A stretch of 64,000 nucleotides of DNA from Helicobacter saguini (lineage in GTDB: Bacteria > Campylobacterota > Campylobacteria > Campylobacterales > Helicobacteraceae): NCBI RefSeq assembly GCF_000762875.2, contig NZ_JRMP02000001.1, forward strand, positions 124,001 through 188,000, in the 5' to 3' direction. The notes under the pieces are model-generated. The model worked only from the letters and a program-made list of their open reading frames with translations, did not search any database and was not told the DNA's origin. Of the stretch, positions 51,778 through 59,265 are shown in pieces. The translations under genes were made by a program, and so were the position numbers. How positions within the stretch are numbered: the first letter of the stretch is position 1; each line of letters starts with the position of its first letter.

Positions 51778-53559
51778 ATGGATGACATAAAAAAGATAGA
51801 AAAGCTTGAAAATGCGGTGCGTTTTGGGCAAAAAGATGTCATAAAAGTCGGCATTGTGCTGTTGTTTTTCATCGCGGTATCTGTGATTGCTATCATTTTT
51901 GGCTATCCTGTTAGTTCGCCTGCTATCCTTATATTTGCCACGGTTGTGGGTGCGTATATGGCTCTAAATATCGGTGCAAACGATGTCGCAAATAATGTAG
52001 GACCAGCAGTTGGCTCTCAAGCTATCACACTAGTTGGTGCGATAATTATTGCTAGCATTGCCGAAGCAAGTGGCGCAATTATCGCTGGTAAAGATGTCGT
52101 TGATACGATAAAATCAGGCATTATTTCAGCTGACTCGCTAAAAGATTCTACCACTTTTATATATGTAATGATTGCAGCTTTAACATCTGGAGCGATTTGG
52201 CTACATGTCGCTACTATGCTAGGTGCGCCTGTAAGCACTACGCACTCGCTTGTAGGCGGTGTCTTGGGCGCTGGGGTAATGGCTGGTGGCTTAGGCGTTG
52301 CAAACTGGGGCGTAATGGGCGAAATAGCACTTAGCTGGGTAGTCTCGCCCTGTCTAGGCGGTGTAATCGCGGTGAGTTTCCTTTGGATTATCAAAAAAAG
52401 CATTACATATCAAAGCGACAAGGTTCAAGCGGCAAAACGTGTCGTGCCTATTTTGATTTTCATTATGACATGGTGCTTTAGCATTTATATCGTGCAAAAA
52501 ACGGGTGTAATAAATATTAGTTTGACAAATGCAATCATCGCGGGGCTAATCATAGCCATAGTTGTTTTTTTTATTTCTCGTCCGCTGATACAAAAAAAGG
52601 CGGATAAATTACAAAATACAAAAGAGGACATAAATGAGCTTTTTACCATTCCGCTGATTTGCTCGGCTGCCCTACTTAGCTTCGCTCACGGCGCAAATGA
52701 TGTGGCTAATGCCATAGGTCCTTTGGCTGGGATTTATGACGTAATAAGTGAGATTGACTTGCACACAGCTGATGGGAAAACCATTGTGCCTTTTTGGATT
52801 TTGCTAGTTGGCGGACTTGGAATCTCGCTAGGTTTGGCGTTATATGGACCGCGTTTAATTCGCACGGTGGGGAGTGAAATCACTGATTTAGACAAGATGC
52901 GCGCCTTTTGCGTGGCGTTATCAGCGGCTATCACGGTGCTTATTGCTTCGCAAATGGGACTGCCTGTAAGCAGCACGCACATTGCTATCGGTGCGATTTT
53001 TGGCGTGGGCTTTTTGCGTGAGTATCTTAAAAAGCGATATTTTGATATGCAGCAGCGAATTATTGAAGCGCATAAAGGGCGTGATGAGGAAGTGGTAAAA
53101 CGCTTTTTAGATAAGTTTCATCGCGCTAGTATTAAAAGGAAGCAGGAGATGTTGCAGAGTTTGGTTAGGATTGCGCCAAAAAAAGATTCTAAGGATTCTA
53201 AGGATTCTGTCGCGAAGTCTAAGGATTCTAAAGATTCTAGCGCGAAAAAGGCGAAAAAAGATTCTAAAGATTCTAAAGTCGCTACTAAGATAGAATCTAA
53301 GATTCTAGGGAAAGATTCTAAAAGTGGCGTTTTAAAAGATTCTAAAGCTGTTTTAAAAGATTCTGGCGTGGATAGCGAATTGCCGGCTTTAAAAAAGAAA
53401 GATATAAAATCGCTTAAAAAAGCCTACAAACAAGAGCTAGTGCGCCGAAGTGCCATAAATCGCATTGTGGCTAGCTGGATTATAACAGTCCCACTCTCCG
53501 CCATCTTCGGCGCTGTAACCTACTTCCTTATCACCCGCCTGAATATTGCTTTAACATAA
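51778..53559 (+). CDS. pit: Inorganic phosphate transporter, PiT family, with DSK-rich loop
   Basis: PiT carriers import phosphate with H+ or Na+. The two signature repeats are present: LNIGANDVANNVGPAVGSQAI near residue 63 and SFAHGANDVANAIGPLAGIYDV near residue 307, each followed by paired SSTHS/STTHS-type motifs (APVSTTHSLVGGVLG and LPVSSTHIAIGAIFG). Ten or more membrane helices are visible. The last helix (AINRIVASWIITVPLSAIFGAVTYFL) is separated from the rest by a cytoplasmic segment, residues about 455-550, consisting of DSKDSKDSVAKSKDSKD repeats, which is octamer-encoded. Ordinary family members have a short loop there, and H. pylori Pit is around 530 residues. Gene order gives no further clue. 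Confidence 0.9.
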   Translation: MDDIKKIEKLENAVRFGQKDVIKVGIVLLFFIAVSVIAIIFGYPVSSPAILIFATVVGAYMALNIGANDVANNVGPAVGSQAITLVGAIIIASIAEASGAIIAGKDVVDTIKSGIISADSLKDSTTFIYVMIAALTSGAIWLHVATMLGAPVSTTHSLVGGVLGAGVMAGGLGVANWGVMGEIALSWVVSPCLGGVIAVSFLWIIKKSITYQSDKVQAAKRVVPILIFIMTWCFSIYIVQKTGVINISLTNAIIAGLIIAIVVFFISRPLIQKKADKLQNTKEDINELFTIPLICSAALLSFAHGANDVANAIGPLAGIYDVISEIDLHTADGKTIVPFWILLVGGLGISLGLALYGPRLIRTVGSEITDLDKMRAFCVALSAAITVLIASQMGLPVSSTHIAIGAIFGVGFLREYLKKRYFDMQQRIIEAHKGRDEEVVKRFLDKFHRASIKRKQEMLQSLVRIAPKKDSKDSKDSVAKSKDSKDSSAKKAKKDSKDSKVATKIESKILGKDSKSGVLKDSKAVLKDSGVDSELPALKKKDIKSLKKAYKQELVRRSAINRIVASWIITVPLSAIFGAVTYFLITRLNIALT

Positions 53560-53592
53560 CCATAATTTAAAACAACGACAAATATAACAAAA

Positions 53593-54144
53593 TCACATTC
53601 TCTTATACGTGCTTTGCGTGATTGCGATGCCCATAGAAAAGGCAAGGTTGCCCTTTTGCGTTTTTTTCAAAGTAAATGGCAGCTCAAAAGTCGCGCTAAT
53701 ATTTTTCTCCTGCAAAGTCGGTACAATGCTAAGTATCGTATTTAGCCCATTTGGTCCAACCTCGCCATTAATCGTGTAGTGCGTTTGTTTTAGCTGCTCT
53801 TCTGGGATAAATTCTTCGTTCAATTTCTTAATTTTCACGCCGATTAGCCCTTTTGGCAGATTTTTTTGTATCACAGCCTCGTTAATCTTGCCGCTAAAAA
53901 CCTCTAGCTGCTTAAAATTCGCACTAGAAAATGACGAAATTTTCTGCTTTGCATCCGCATTTATCGCCTTTGTCTGCTCTAGCACGGTCTGCGTTGTGCG
54001 CGTAAATCGCTGCTGCTCCTTGTAGCTATCCACAATCGGCAAAATGTAGTCGTTGATGTAATACGCCACGCTACCGATGAAAATCACGCTCAAGATAAAA
54101 TGCCGAAAAATGATGTCTGGCTCGACGTTCTTTAAAAGTGCCAT
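53593..54144 (-). CDS. Small bitopic membrane protein, PilO-like
   Basis: A 183-residue protein with one N-terminal membrane helix (residues 15-35, HFILSVIFIGSVAYYINDYI), a helical coiled-coil segment (KEQQRFTRTTQTVLEQTKAINADAKQK) and a C-terminal alpha/beta domain (HYTINGEVGPNGLNTILSIVPTLQEKNISATFELPFTLKK). This topology is the PilO/GspM pattern. It directly follows a similar protein at 54160-54693 by 15 bp, forming the PilN-PilO arrangement. In Helicobacter, homologues of pilus alignment proteins have been linked to the flagellar motor, so the role may be flagellar. AAGGA precedes the ATG. The call is structural inference only. Confidence 0.55.
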   Translation of the reverse strand: MALLKNVEPDIIFRHFILSVIFIGSVAYYINDYILPIVDSYKEQQRFTRTTQTVLEQTKAINADAKQKISSFSSANFKQLEVFSGKINEAVIQKNLPKGLIGVKIKKLNEEFIPEEQLKQTHYTINGEVGPNGLNTILSIVPTLQEKNISATFELPFTLKKTQKGNLAFSMGIAITQSTYKRM

Positions 54145-54159
54145 ATTTTTCCTTTATCC

Positions 54160-54693
54160 CTAATTTATAGTATCAACCCTATCTTCTAAGCCATCGGTGG
54201 TTTTGCTTATAGATTCAAAGTTATACCAGCCGCTTGGGAGTTGGTAAAAGCTTGCATTGCTACTTGAATAAATTGCGCGTAACTGCCCTTGCATCGATGT
54301 CTCAAATAGCTCTTGGCTTATAGTTTGCCCTTTCATATAAAGGCTATTATTTGTAAAGCGAATCTCCTCTACCACGACATTATCAGGTATCATCGCTAGT
54401 ATATTTTCAATCTGCAGCCGCAGCTTTAAATCGCGCTCTTTAACCTTAGTCGTCACGCCTAGCTCGTAATACAGCCGCTTGCTCTCCTCTACCACATCAT
54501 TCGTGCTTTTGACGATTTTATCCTGCTGGGCTTTCATAGAATCTTGCAACGCCTTGCTCTCATCGGTTTGCTCAATCAAATGTATGCGAAAATAAAACAA
54601 AATAGCAAACGCCAAGACAAAATAAAACGCCCAAATCTTAGTCGCAGGCTTTAGGACGTGCTTACTAACAGGCTTTGTAAAACTATATGTCAT
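54160..54693 (-). CDS. Small bitopic membrane protein, PilN-like
   Basis: A 177-residue protein: cytoplasmic N-terminus (about 20 residues), one membrane helix (FYFVLAFAILFYFRIHLI), a coiled coil (SKALQDSMKAQQDKIVKSTNDVVEESKRL) and a C-terminal ferredoxin-like domain (RLQIENILAMIPDNVVVEEIRFTNNSLYMKGQTIS). IPDNVVVEEIRFTNNSLYMKG is very close to the PilN pattern in which a strand is followed by a conserved small-loop. It is first in a two-gene operon with the PilO-like gene, with GGAAG upstream. As in type IV pili, the two would form a heterodimer in the periplasm. It shows only one octamer and no insert. Confidence 0.58.
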   Translation of the reverse strand: MTYSFTKPVSKHVLKPATKIWAFYFVLAFAILFYFRIHLIEQTDESKALQDSMKAQQDKIVKSTNDVVEESKRLYYELGVTTKVKERDLKLRLQIENILAMIPDNVVVEEIRFTNNSLYMKGQTISQELFETSMQGQLRAIYSSSNASFYQLPSGWYNFESISKTTDGLEDRVDTIN

Positions 54694-55007
54694 CTTGCTT
54701 CCTCGTTTTAGATTCTATTAGATTCTATATTACTTACATAAATCGTTCCAAAAATTAAGATTCTAGCTTAAAATACTTAATTTTGGTGAAATTTTTGTGG
54801 TTTATAGAATCTAGATTCTGTTTTAAAAATATTTTTAACCTAATCGTCAGCCCACCATCCTTTTTTAAAAACGTATATAGAATCTAGATTCTAAAAACTC
54901 TATCATTTATCTCCATACAATAAGAATCAAAGCTAAAATGTGAGTAGAAAAGTAACGCTAGATTCTAAAATTTGCAAATTTTTTATAAAAATGACTAATT
55001 CTGCCTG
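54694..55007. repeat. Repeat-rich intergenic region
   Basis: The region between the PilN-like gene and the poly-T promoter holds no gene that I can support. It contains octamers at 54706-54730, a TAGAATCTAGATTCT palindrome near 54806, a CCTAATCGTCAGCCCACC box that is a diverged form of CGCCCACCCACCACCC, and a second palindrome near 54878. This is the same composite module as at 18408-18530 and 42167-42450. Confidence 0.7.
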
Positions 55008-55036
55008 TTTTTTTTTTTTTTTGTTTCCTGTATAAT
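55008..55036 (+). promoter_or_regulatory. Candidate phase-variable promoter: T15 tract upstream of TATAAT
   Basis: Fifteen T at 55008-55022 are followed eight bases later by a perfect TATAAT (55031-55036). The start codon with AAGGAG lies 31 bases after the -10. The tract occupies the spacer region upstream of the -10, so length changes would shift any -35 contact. The GT25 promoter at 3038-3064 has a near-identical layout. Confidence 0.6.
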
Positions 55037-55066
55037 GCTTGCATATTTAAATTTAAGGAGTTGAAT

Positions 55067-55366
55067 ATGGATGCAGTATTTCCATTTGACAAGGTTACGT
55101 TGGTGTATGAGGGCAGTGAGTTTTTGGTAGGCTTTGGGAAAAATACGCGCAATCGCAATAAATATAGCGTTGGGCTGCGGTGGAAAAGCTACAAATACGA
55201 TGGCAGTGATAACACAGGCTTCCCTTATGATAGCAGTAAAAAAGGCGTGTGGTTTATGATACCTATTCATTTGAGTGCGGCGTTTTTAGAGACGCTAAAG
55301 GGGAATAAATATAGCAAAAAGGACGCTTTGGATAATGCTATAAAGCTATTAAAAGAGCAAAATTAG
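55067..55366 (+). CDS. Small cytosolic protein of unknown function, paralogue 1
   Basis: A 99-residue protein without a signal peptide. It is about 65 percent identical by eye to the next gene: AVFPFDxVxLxYEGSxFLVGFGKN, TRNRNKYSVGLRWKxYKY and VWFMIPIHLSxxFLETL are shared. I do not recognise the family. ATG 55067 has AAGGAG seven bases before; the in-frame TTG at 55061 abuts the ribosome site and is less likely. It is the first gene behind a poly-T promoter and probably starts an operon with the next three genes. The two copies look like a recent tandem duplication. Confidence 0.6.
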   Translation: MDAVFPFDKVTLVYEGSEFLVGFGKNTRNRNKYSVGLRWKSYKYDGSDNTGFPYDSSKKGVWFMIPIHLSAAFLETLKGNKYSKKDALDNAIKLLKEQN

Positions 55367-55412
55367 GGATTTTTAGAATCTAGATTCTAATATTTTGATA
55401 AAAAGGATTAAT

Positions 55413-55757
55413 ATGACGGGATTTTTGAGTAATATTTTTTCGCTATTTTCTAAGAAAGAAGCGGTCTTTCCTTTTGATGAGGTGATTTTGCTTTATGAGG
55501 GTAGCGATTTTTTGGTAGGCTTTGGGAAAAATACGAGAAATCGTAATAAATATAGCGTTGGGCTGCGTTGGAAAAATTATAAATACACAAATTCGGGCGA
55601 CACAATCTCATTTCCATTCAATAGTAAGAAGCAAGATGTGTGGTTTATGATACCCATTCATTTGAGTATAAAGTTTTTAGAGACGTTGCGTAAGACTAGC
55701 AGTGTGAATAAAGATGTGCTAGAAGATGCAATAAAGATTCTAAAAGAGCAAAAGTAG
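55413..55757 (+). CDS. Small cytosolic protein of unknown function, paralogue 2
   Basis: A 114-residue paralogue of the preceding protein with a 13-residue N-terminal extension (TGFLSNIFSLFSKK). The core EAVFPFDEVILLYEGSDF, NRNKYSVGLRWKNYKY and WFMIPIHLSIKFLETL is conserved. The extension includes a short hydrophobic helix, so this copy may associate with the membrane. AAAGGA lies before the ATG at 55413. A perfect octamer palindrome sits in the 46-bp gap between the copies. Function unknown. Confidence 0.6.
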   Translation: MTGFLSNIFSLFSKKEAVFPFDEVILLYEGSDFLVGFGKNTRNRNKYSVGLRWKNYKYTNSGDTISFPFNSKKQDVWFMIPIHLSIKFLETLRKTSSVNKDVLEDAIKILKEQK

Positions 55758-55767
55758 GAGCGTGACG

Positions 55768-56181
55768 ATGAAAAAGCTAATTTTATTGTGTGTGTTAGGG
55801 CTTGTAAGCCTTAATGCGAATGAGTTGAAATGTGATAGTAAAAAGGCGTTGATTGAATTTTTTGCCGCTTATGATAGCGAGGAGTTTGACAACGAGGCAA
55901 AAAAGGCGTTAATGGCGGAAAATGCGGCGAGTTATGGTGCGTATAGCGATGTGAAAATCATAGGAAATACCCTGCATTTTATACAGGGGAAATTTGGCGA
56001 TACTGATGTGGTGTTTAAAGATTTTAAGCAAATTTCAGTGGCTAGTGATACTATCACGTGCGAAGTGACTAGTGCGAATGTGGAGGAATACGATGATAAT
56101 GGCAACATAGCAAAGACTGATAAGGGTGAAAAAATAAAATTTGTTATAGATAAAAATTATAAAGCAAAGATTCTAAAATAG
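55768..56181 (+). CDS. Small secreted protein of unknown function
   Basis: A 137-residue protein with a signal peptide (MKKLILLCVLGLVSLNANEL, cleavage after NA or AN). The mature part has two cysteines (residues 22 and 99 region) that could form a disulfide, and acidic charge. ATG 55768 is chosen because AGGAG lies 7 bases upstream; a GTG at 55762 touches that site. It follows paralogue 2 by 10 bp, so it is in the same operon. No family recognised. Confidence 0.6.
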   Translation: MKKLILLCVLGLVSLNANELKCDSKKALIEFFAAYDSEEFDNEAKKALMAENAASYGAYSDVKIIGNTLHFIQGKFGDTDVVFKDFKQISVASDTITCEVTSANVEEYDDNGNIAKTDKGEKIKFVIDKNYKAKILK

Positions 56182-56213
56182 ATTCTAAAAATACTAATTT
56201 TAAGGAGAAAAAA

Positions 56214-56720
56214 ATGAGGAAATTTGTAAGTAAGATTCTAAGCTGTGTTGTGATATTTGGAAGTTTTGCTATGGCTACGCAGGTGGAGATTAGTGATAAA
56301 AAGGCATTGTTTGACTTTCGCAATAAAGATAAAAACTTTATTTGCTATAAACATTTAGAGCCTATTTTAAATGGTGAAAATGAAGTGAAATTATCCACAA
56401 GTGGTTGGGAAAATAGTCGCACTCAAACTCAATTAGATTTAGATAATCTAAAACAAGATGAATTATTTGATGAATTTAAAATCGCAAAAGAAATCGTGCA
56501 GAAACTAGATTCTAAAAATGATGAAATTAAAAAGATTCTAAAAGATAGGTATCAAAAAATGCGAACAACAGCCTTTAAAATGGGCTGTGTTGGTGAGGAA
56601 AAAGTTAGCATAAAAGATAATTATGGTTTTTATGTAGAGCATATAGAAAAAGCAACCTTTGATTACACCCTAAAAGAAGTCTATGAAGCAATGCTAAAAG
56701 AGCTAGATTCCACAAAATAG
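56214..56720 (+). CDS. Small secreted protein of unknown function
   Basis: A 168-residue protein with a signal peptide (MRKFVSKILSCVVIFGSFAMA). The mature part contains helical charged stretches (DELFDEFKIAKEIVQKLDSK) and two cysteines. AAGGAG lies before the ATG at 56214. It follows the previous secreted protein by 32 bp and is likely the last gene of the poly-T operon. An octamer encodes the KLDSKND patch. Function unknown. Confidence 0.6.
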   Translation: MRKFVSKILSCVVIFGSFAMATQVEISDKKALFDFRNKDKNFICYKHLEPILNGENEVKLSTSGWENSRTQTQLDLDNLKQDELFDEFKIAKEIVQKLDSKNDEIKKILKDRYQKMRTTAFKMGCVGEEKVSIKDNYGFYVEHIEKATFDYTLKEVYEAMLKELDSTK

Positions 56721-56908
56721 ATTCTTTAAGGTTAGAATCTATATATAAAAGTTAGAATATTGCAAACAGATTCTATGATTTTTTAGAATCTAAGATTCTA
56801 TAAAAACATTCCTTCAATCTTAAAAACTAACATGGCAAAAATGAAGTTAAAGAAATTAGATTCTATAATCATAAGTCTATCATTAAGTCAAAATTCAAAA
56901 TGTGAAGT

Positions 56909-56914
56909 TATAAT
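56909..56914 (+). promoter_or_regulatory. -10 box TATAAT of the candidate toxin mRNA
   Basis: A perfect TATAAT places a transcription start near 56921, giving a structured leader of about 75 nt before the small ORF at 56995. Confidence 0.55.
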
Positions 56915-56941
56915 TTTGTTTGTGAGGCAAATAACCTTCTG

Positions 56942-56990
56942 TGAAGGTCGTAAGCTTCACAGAGGAATAGTCTCGCGGAAAGGAGACTAA
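56942..56990 (+). ncRNA. Structured leader with two hairpins, second one hiding the ribosome site
   Basis: CTGTGAAG pairs with CTTCACAG across GTCGTAAG around 56938-56961. Then TAGTCTC (about 56969-56975) pairs with GAGACTA (56983-56989) across GCGGAAAG, which places the last bases of the AAAGGAG ribosome site in the stem. Masking of the ribosome site is common in type I toxin mRNAs. Confidence 0.5.
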
Positions 56991-56994
56991 GTCA

Positions 56995-57057
56995 ATGACT
57001 AAATACATCGTTATTGTAGCATTAATTTGCTTACTTTTGATTAACTTTATGTATTAA
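56995..57057 (+). CDS. 20-residue hydrophobic peptide, candidate type I toxin (Ibs/AapA-like architecture)
   Basis: The ORF encodes MTKYIVIVALICLLLINFMY: a charged start, a single 14-residue hydrophobic span and an aromatic end. This is the size and layout of Ibs toxins (19-20 residues ending in Tyr) and similar to Helicobacter AapA peptides in concept. An AAAGGAG site lies nine bases upstream, partly sealed in a hairpin. A stem with an 8-bp paired region (57095-57117) follows as a terminator. An antisense -10 candidate lies inside the ORF on the minus strand. Peptide toxicity and the antisense RNA are inferred and unproven. It lies between the small-protein operon and bamD. Confidence 0.55.
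   Translation: MTKYIVIVALICLLLINFMY
57013..57021 (-). promoter_or_regulatory. Candidate antisense (antitoxin) promoter TGCTACAAT
   Basis: On the minus strand TGCTACAAT fits an extended -10 (TG-N-TATAAT with one mismatch). Transcription would start near 57006 and run leftward across the start codon, the ribosome site and the leader hairpins, the geometry of an IsoA-type or Sib-type antitoxin RNA. Confidence 0.4.
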
Positions 57058-57094
57058 TTTCTACATTCTGTTTAATCACAAGGGATAATTAGGG

Positions 57095-57117
57095 TAGGCA
57101 GGTTTCGCACTTGCCTA
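57095..57117 (+). terminator. Terminator hairpin after the candidate toxin ORF
   Basis: TAGGCAGG pairs with CTTGCCTA (one G-U pair) around a 7-base loop TTTCGCA, followed by TTTCTTAAG. It is 38 bases after the small ORF. Confidence 0.55.
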
Positions 57118-57173
57118 TTTCTTAAGATGTATTTTTTCTCTTCTTAACCAAATATTTTAGAATCTAGATTCTA

Positions 57174-57179
57174 TATAAT
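57174..57179 (+). promoter_or_regulatory. -10 box TATAAT upstream of bamD
   Basis: A perfect TATAAT lies just after an octamer palindrome and 108 bases before the bamD start, consistent with a leader near 95 nt. Confidence 0.5.
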
Positions 57180-57281
57180 TGCAGTGGCGATAGAATTAAA
57201 AATAAAATGTTAGAATCTTTTTAGAATCTTGGATGTTTAAAACTAAATATCCTTTGATAGAATCTAAAAACGGAGAAAATT

Positions 57282-57923
57282 TTGCGATATATTTTACTAA
57301 GTTTATGCGTGTGTGCGGCGTTTGTCGCGTGTAGTAAGAAAAGTAAGGAAGTGGTGTATAACCAGCCTGCGACTTTTTGGTATGATGGAATCTTTAAAAA
57401 CATTCGGCTTGGGAATTTAGAGACGGCGGATAGCTTTTTTTCATCCCTGCAAAGCGAGCATATAAACTCGCCGCTTTTGCCTGAGGCGATGCTTGCGTTA
57501 GGGCAGGCGCATTTGAGTAATGAAGAGTATATTTTGGCGGATTTTTATTTTAAGGAGTATTTGAAGCGATATGGGAATGCTTCAAACATCGATTATATAA
57601 GCTTTTTGCGGCTAAAATCGCACCTTTTTGCCTTTAAAAACTCTAGCAAAGACCAGCAGTTTATGACAGATTCTATCATTTTGATACAAGATTTTATTGA
57701 GAAATACCCTAATTCGCGCTATCTGCCGCTTGTGCGTGATATGGAAGTGCGCTTCGTGCTAGGGCAAAATGAGCTAAATAAGTCCATTGCAAATGTCTAT
57801 CGCAAGAATAAATATAAAGACGCCGAGCAGATGTATATGGATAGAATCGACACAGATTTGGAAAAAGCCACAAATCCAAAGCCCTCCAAAATCCCGTGGT
57901 ATCTTGTGATACTTAGTTGGTAG
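57282..57923 (+). CDS. bamD: Outer membrane assembly lipoprotein BamD
   Basis: BamD is the essential lipoprotein partner of BamA in outer-membrane protein insertion. The 213 residues begin with a lipoprotein signal (lipobox FVAC, Cys17) and contain tetratricopeptide-type helices: FKNIRLGNLETADSFFSSLQSEH, PLLPEAMLALGQAHLSNEEYILADFYFKEYLKRYG and FIEKYPNSRYLPLVRDM. The start is a TTG with GGAGA seven bases upstream; no in-frame ATG precedes it. It lies between a repeat-bearing gap and the convergent gene at 57959. No inserts are present. This is the standard single-copy bamD of Helicobacter. Confidence 0.9.
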   Translation: MRYILLSLCVCAAFVACSKKSKEVVYNQPATFWYDGIFKNIRLGNLETADSFFSSLQSEHINSPLLPEAMLALGQAHLSNEEYILADFYFKEYLKRYGNASNIDYISFLRLKSHLFAFKNSSKDQQFMTDSIILIQDFIEKYPNSRYLPLVRDMEVRFVLGQNELNKSIANVYRKNKYKDAEQMYMDRIDTDLEKATNPKPSKIPWYLVILSW

Positions 57924-57958
57924 AAACTAATAAATAACATCAAAAATCTCATTAGCTA

Positions 57959-59260
57959 TTATTTTGCTTCCTTTTTATCATTAAATCTAAAATTTAGGCT
58001 TTTTTTGTCTTTTAGGTGTGTGTAGATTCTATTATACATTGGGGTGTAGGCTTTTTTGCGTTGTGCTTTTTCTTGCAAGTCTTGGTTGTAAAGGTTTGTT
58101 TGCGTGCTTTTGTTGTCGTGGTGTGTGTAATGCTCATAGCTTAGATTCAAAAAAAGGCACAAAATTAACACGATGGAACTACAAATCGTTAGCTTTAAAA
58201 ATGCCCTTAAACGTAGAAAGCCACTTGCCATAAAGATAGAATCTAAGCCCTTTTCACGCAAATACTTAAAGGCTAGAATCTTAAGACAATCATTTAGTGG
58301 CAGCTCAAAACAAGATTCTATATTTTTAAAATCATCGACAAAAACTCTCTCCCCGCTATAATCGCAGTAGAAAATCTCGCCTAGATTCTCAATATCCTTG
58401 TAAAAATCCTGCAAAACCTGAGCCTTTTCACACACAATAGCAAAGCACAAAAAGCCCTTGTAATAATGACAAAGTGCGTGGCGACTTTGCCCTTGCAAAA
58501 TAAGCGTATAATGGCTAAGGCTGGGATAAAAACTATAAAGTGTGGAAAAAATCTCAAGTGGATTTAGGAAAATTAAAGGCTTTTTTGTTTTCGTGCTAAG
58601 TGTGTTTAAAATCTCATTTTGGATACTAAAAAGCTGGAAAGTTAGAGTTTCTTTGTCCATATTTTGCAAGTAAAATGTTGTTTGTGAATCTGCGGGGATT
58701 TGGGCGTTTAAAAGGCAAGAAGATTCTCTAAAACGTGGGATTTTTGTCTCATTTTTTGCAATCTTAGAAATATTAGAAAATAAAAAATCTGGCGAGATAA
58801 CGCAAATATCCTTGCTAAAAATTTTGCACGAAAAAAGCTTTTGTAAATTCGTTGTGACGTTAGGGTTTATACTTATAGAATCTAGTTTTAAAATCTCCTT
58901 AGATTCTATAAATTTCTTAGAATCTTTTGGCATATTATCAATTTCGCCTTGCACTTTTGCTTCATAATCTTTAAAAAGTGTGGTAGATTTTGTATCTTGC
59001 GTTATTTTATTTGGCTCAAATATTAGCGGTTTTATGCTATTAGATTCTATAGAATCTTTGCAAGAAAAAGTATTTGTAGTTGTATTAAAATGTAGTATAT
59101 TTTGCGGATTTTCTCTAAAAGCGTGTAGTTTTGCTTGATAGTTTTCAAAAGATTCTAAGGTTTTATCATTATAGAATCTAAAGTCTTTATAGTTGTAGAT
59201 TCTATAAGAGTCAAGTTTTTGCCTTAAATATGACAGCTTTAAGAGTGCAGCTTGAAACAT
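57959..59260 (-). CDS. Membrane protein with cytoplasmic domain, possibly GspL/PilM-like, downstream of cheW
   Basis: A 433-residue protein that I do not recognise with confidence. Residues 1-360 are soluble, with an octamer-affected region around 55-130 (KDSIESNSIKPLIF). The later part (PADSQTTFYLQNMDKETLTFQLFSIQNEIL, LEIFSTLYSFYPSLSHYTLILQGQ) has the strand pattern of an actin-like GspL domain. One membrane helix (FLKLTICSSIVLILCLFLNL, about 358-378) and a short basic tail follow. It begins 5 bp after cheW on the same strand and is probably the last gene of the chemotaxis operon. A role with the PilN/PilO-like pair is only a possibility. Confidence 0.5.
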   Translation of the reverse strand: MFQAALLKLSYLRQKLDSYRIYNYKDFRFYNDKTLESFENYQAKLHAFRENPQNILHFNTTTNTFSCKDSIESNSIKPLIFEPNKITQDTKSTTLFKDYEAKVQGEIDNMPKDSKKFIESKEILKLDSISINPNVTTNLQKLFSCKIFSKDICVISPDFLFSNISKIAKNETKIPRFRESSCLLNAQIPADSQTTFYLQNMDKETLTFQLFSIQNEILNTLSTKTKKPLIFLNPLEIFSTLYSFYPSLSHYTLILQGQSRHALCHYYKGFLCFAIVCEKAQVLQDFYKDIENLGEIFYCDYSGERVFVDDFKNIESCFELPLNDCLKILAFKYLREKGLDSIFMASGFLRLRAFLKLTICSSIVLILCLFLNLSYEHYTHHDNKSTQTNLYNQDLQEKAQRKKAYTPMYNRIYTHLKDKKSLNFRFNDKKEAK

Positions 59261-59265
59261 AGATT

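Noticed and set aside
56832-56990. A 52-codon ORF (MAKMKLKKLDS...) ending just before the small toxin ORF
   Set aside because: No ribosome site, and it reads across the promoter and hairpins of the toxin leader; more likely chance.
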